Positions 61,388 to 64,000 of a stretch of DNA of 64,000 nt are shown one piece after another. The stretch is from NCBI RefSeq assembly GCF_039652615.1, contig NZ_JBDJAC010000006.1, forward strand, positions 192,223 through 256,222. The letters run 5' to 3'. The notes beneath the pieces are model-generated. The model worked only from the letters and a program-made list of their open reading frames with translations. It had not been told where the DNA came from and searched no databases. Source of the DNA: Fulvimarina sp039652615. GTDB taxonomy: Bacteria; Pseudomonadota; Alphaproteobacteria; Rhizobiales; Rhizobiaceae. How positions within the stretch are numbered: the first letter of the stretch is position 1; each line of letters begins with the position of its first letter. Position numbers and translations under genes: made by a program.

Positions 61388-63304
61388 ATGTCGGTTTTGG
61401 CTGGTGTATCGTCCGGTGTATCGTGCCGTGTATCGCGTCGAGGATTACCGAGGCGGACCGAATCGGACGTCAATCGACGCGGGGCGGGTCCCTATCTCGT
61501 CCGGTCCGGGACGATCTATCTCTTCCAGGTCCGCCTTCCGAAGGATCTGGGTGGCGGTCGCTCGAGGCCGCCGATCCGGATCAGTCTCGGGGCCTGTTCG
61601 GCGCGCGAGGCACGGCGCAAAGCCGACCTCCTTGCAGCTCACGCACGGGGGCGGTTCGAGGAGTTGAGGGGCAGACGGTTGGCTGAAGGCAAAGATGAGG
61701 ACGGCGCGCAAGTTGAGGACAAAACGCCGACCATTTCCGGAGAAACTCCAGAGGAAGCATTGGTCGAGATGCGCGGATGGCTGAAGGCGCATCACTCCTT
61801 CATCGCTGGTGAGCCTCCTCGTCCGAATCCAGACCAGGAGGCCGCGTTCGAGGGATGGCGCGGCCTGGTCAACATCGGACGTGAGATCGCCAAAGGCTCC
61901 GAAGGCAATCCAGTCATTGCCGACAATGCGGACATGCTGAAGGAGAAGTACGTTGCCAAGCTGATGGGCACGGAAACGTCCGCAGCCGCGATCAAGTCTG
62001 TCGATGCGACGCCAGCGTCTCAGACGCCATCGCAGTCTGCCGCTCCGGCAATCGCAACTCCCGCGGCGGCCGTTCCGCAGACGATGACCGACGCTCGGCA
62101 GAGTTTGTCGACGCCCTTACAAATGCAGGACCTGCTGGACGAGCACGGACAGAAGGTCCCTGCATTCAAGCTTGATCGACGTTTCGTGCCGCGTCCGGCC
62201 TCGACAATGCCGCTCTTCAGTGAAGTCTCTGACGACTATCTGGCGGCCCGGGCGGACGCTTCCGGGGGTAAGAACAAGGATCTCAAGACAGCCCGCTTTC
62301 GGCGGGACCTCTTCATCGAGCTGATCGGAGACCATCCCGTTGACACCTATGATGGGTCCGACCTCCAGGCCTATATCAGTCTCCTGACCTTCTGGCCCGC
62401 CAGCGTCGCGGAACGTCCAAAGCATATGACGGCGCGCGAGATCATCGACCGCAACCGCGATCTCCACGCCAAGCCGCTGGCGCGCAAGGCGCTTCAGGAG
62501 GGCTATGTCAGCATCGTTAAAACGATGATCGGCTACAAGTCCGCGACGCTCGGCTACCACAACCCGTTCACGCATGTTCGGGTCTGGTGGCCGAACACGG
62601 CCGCACCTCCCGTCTCGGCCGAGCCTTTGAGTGCGGAAAAGATTTCCGCGATCTTCAAGGTCGGCGTCGAGAGCGGGCTTCTCGACAATGCCCTTCTTCC
62701 GCTGCTTGGGCACTTGACCGGACGACGTCTCGGCCTGCTCATTCACCTGAAAGGTCACGACTTCCGCGAGAAGTATCACGGCGTTCACGTGGCGCAGACA
62801 TCCGGGATCACGCAGATCAACGGCGTCTGGAAGCGTGTCCCATACAAAACGAATGCGAGCACGAACTTCTTCGTTCTCAACGACTTTCTCGATGAGATCG
62901 GCTTCGTGCATTGGGCGAAGGGGCTGGGCGACGCTTTCCTGTTTCCCGAACTCATGCGCCTTGCCGATCCGAGCAAGAGCGCCTCGTCCTACATGGGGCG
63001 ACTGTTCGAGCGGGCGGGTGTCGAGAAGAGCCGCAAGGAGGTCTTCCATTCGCTGCGCGGCGGGCAGATCGAGGACATGCGCGACGCCGGGATCAACCCG
63101 CGCGACAGCAGGTTTCAGTCCGGCCATGCCATCAGTGTCGATGAGCACGAGGGCTATGGCTACAAGACGATCACCGAAACGCGCGCCCGGGAGCTTGCAA
63201 GGCTACCGCTCAATCCGTCCATCGACTACTCGGTGTTCCGCGGTCTCGACTTCGCCAAGATGGCGAAGTGCAAACGGACCAGAGGACGACAGACACGGCC
63301 GTAG
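61388..63304 (+). CDS. Tyrosine recombinase (phage-type integrase), atypical large form
   Basis: 638 residues. N-terminal region with a possible SAM-like/arm-binding part (YLVRSGTIYLFQVRLPKDLGGG), a linker of about 60 low-complexity residues (Ala/Pro/Thr/Ser, 195-240), then core-binding and catalytic domains. Catalytic set: Arg446/447 (LTGRRLG), His554-x-x-Arg557 (HSLRGG), His580 (SGHA) and Tyr590 or Tyr592 (GYGYK). ATG 61388 has GGGAG seven bases upstream. It drives integration/excision, here beside tRNA-Ser. Larger than typical integrases (~400). Confidence 0.88.
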   Translation: MSVLAGVSSGVSCRVSRRGLPRRTESDVNRRGAGPYLVRSGTIYLFQVRLPKDLGGGRSRPPIRISLGACSAREARRKADLLAAHARGRFEELRGRRLAEGKDEDGAQVEDKTPTISGETPEEALVEMRGWLKAHHSFIAGEPPRPNPDQEAAFEGWRGLVNIGREIAKGSEGNPVIADNADMLKEKYVAKLMGTETSAAAIKSVDATPASQTPSQSAAPAIATPAAAVPQTMTDARQSLSTPLQMQDLLDEHGQKVPAFKLDRRFVPRPASTMPLFSEVSDDYLAARADASGGKNKDLKTARFRRDLFIELIGDHPVDTYDGSDLQAYISLLTFWPASVAERPKHMTAREIIDRNRDLHAKPLARKALQEGYVSIVKTMIGYKSATLGYHNPFTHVRVWWPNTAAPPVSAEPLSAEKISAIFKVGVESGLLDNALLPLLGHLTGRRLGLLIHLKGHDFREKYHGVHVAQTSGITQINGVWKRVPYKTNASTNFFVLNDFLDEIGFVHWAKGLGDAFLFPELMRLADPSKSASSYMGRLFERAGVEKSRKEVFHSLRGGQIEDMRDAGINPRDSRFQSGHAISVDEHEGYGYKTITETRARELARLPLNPSIDYSVFRGLDFAKMAKCKRTRGRQTRP

Positions 63305-63395
63305 CTGACGCCTACGGCCGCACAGACGAGGGCGACGAGTTCCGATTTGCCTTTCTGTAAAAGCCGAAGTCCTCGGCATTTGAGCGAACGCGTTC

Positions 63396-63415
63396 TCCGG
63401 GTGTTCAAACCCGGA
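63396..63415 (+). terminator. Hairpin downstream of the integrase
   Basis: TCCGGGT/ACCCGGA stem with a gttcaa loop, 92 bp past the integrase stop and 38 bp before the next start. No T run. Confidence 0.4.
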
Positions 63416-63452
63416 AGGGTAGACCGTCCTTCGACCACACGGAGGATGGGTG

Positions 63453-63902
63453 ATGACGAAGACGGAACCGCAAACCAATGTTCGGCCTTCGAAGCAGGAA
63501 TGCCAACGCCTGCGTGCGATCGCCAAATGCGCGAAGAACGCCAATGGCCGAGCGCTGGAGGACGTCTTCGAACTCGGAGCGAAGTTCGAGGAGGCGGCGG
63601 AACTGCTGCGCGGCACCTTCTCGAGCTGGGTTCGACAGGAGTGCGAACTCGATCCGCGAACCGCTCTTGGCTTCCGAAAGGCTCATACGGTCCTGGCGGA
63701 TCATCGAAAGATGCTTCTGAAGCGCAAGGTCTCGCCGAGTGTCGTCGTCCTGATCGCAGAGGCGGAAGTGGAGGCTCGCGAGCAGGCTCTCGTCGCGATT
63801 GCTTCCGGTCGGTCCCTGACCGCGAGGGAAGTACGCCGCGTTCTGCGCGGGACCGTTCCCGATCAGCCGAAGACGGCGTTAGCGTCCGAGTACGTGGTGT
63901 AA
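63453..63902 (+). CDS. Element-borne protein of unknown function (149 aa)
   Basis: 149 residues from ATG 63453 (GGAGG seven bases upstream). Mostly helical; basic in the middle (RTALGFRKAHTVLADHRKMLLKRKVSPSVVVLIAEAEVEAREQAL) and close in style to helix-turn-helix DNA-binding proteins of mobile elements that follow integrases. I do not recognise a named family. It directly follows the integrase, so it is likely a cargo or regulator gene of the element. Confidence 0.65.
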   Translation: MTKTEPQTNVRPSKQECQRLRAIAKCAKNANGRALEDVFELGAKFEEAAELLRGTFSSWVRQECELDPRTALGFRKAHTVLADHRKMLLKRKVSPSVVVLIAEAEVEAREQALVAIASGRSLTAREVRRVLRGTVPDQPKTALASEYVV

Positions 63903-63948
63903 TTTCTCCGGCGCTGCCGGTGTGATCTTGGGTGGCCATCGAGGTGTA

Positions 63949-64000
63949 TGATCGAGGTGGAGTTTGGCGACTTCAACCGAGAACCATACGGAGACCCCGA
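63949..64000 (+). CDS. Possible start of a further element gene (truncated by window)
   Basis: ATG at 63949 with GAGG five bases upstream opens a frame to the window edge (MIEVEFGDFNREPYGDP). Only 17 codons are visible, so this is a weak call. Confidence 0.3.

Overview
The window is a 64 kb stretch of chromosome, dense in genes and GC-rich, from an alphaproteobacterium, most likely of the Hyphomicrobiales (Rhizobiales). The evidence is the aapJQMP general amino-acid transporter, the phoR-pstSCAB-phoU-phoB order, the lptC-lptA-lptB-rpoN-hpf-ptsN order, an ornithine-lipid acyltransferase (OlsB), a SigF/NrsF sigma/anti-sigma pair, and a tRNA-His that lacks the extra G-1 and carries A73. I cannot name the genus. 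Most genes are housekeeping or nutrient-uptake genes.

Layout. 0-5 kb (minus strand): SDR fragment, dihydroxyacetone kinase, asd, a GNAT acetyltransferase, a Gfo/Idh/MocA oxidoreductase. 5-11.5 kb: metY and metC, two PLP sulfur-amino-acid enzymes, around a secreted protein of eight 23-residue repeats, a small hydrophilic protein, a SOUL-domain membrane protein and a candidate small RNA. 11.5-17.8 kb: aapJQMP and an AI-2E-family transporter. 17.9-24.6 kb: a 27-codon membrane-protein gene, an amidase, cobK-cbiD-cobS, and nrsF-sigF behind a SigF-type promoter; then a LysE exporter and tRNA-His(GTG). 25-34.3 kb: the phosphate regulon (phoR, pstSCAB, phoU, phoB) with Pho boxes. 34.4-39.6 kb: a DapA-family lyase/aldolase, thiD, a double-sensor GGDEF protein, a GST, ptsN and hpf. 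40-43.7 kb: rpoN and lptB-lptA-lptC. 44.2-51.9 kb: sppA, ihfB, a LapA-like protein, a CoxG-like protein, two RNA methyltransferases, lspA, an AcuI-type reductase and olsB. 52-58.7 kb: a secreted protein whose conserved tail lies in the -1 frame, then urtABCDE (urea uptake) behind a textbook sigma-54 promoter. 58.7-60.9 kb: a DUF6880-like protein and queC. 61.2 kb to the end: tRNA-Ser(GCT) followed at once by a tyrosine recombinase and cargo, i.e. the left edge of an integrated element.

The genes link nutrient sensing to uptake. PhoR/PhoB and PhoU control Pst. RpoN, encoded in the window, is the expected sigma factor for urt. PtsN belongs to the nitrogen-related PTS. In all three ABC operons (aap, pst, urt) a hairpin lies between the binding-protein gene and the first permease gene.

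Beyond the genes, the spaces hold at least two families of dispersed palindromic repeats. The most unusual items are the X_XXY_YYZ heptamer that would join the two halves of the secreted protein at 51.9-52.2 kb, the eight-repeat secreted protein at 6.9-7.6 kb, the 27-codon gene at 18.0 kb and the three-hairpin RNA candidate at 9.37-9.48 kb. No CRISPR array, rRNA or insertion sequence was seen.
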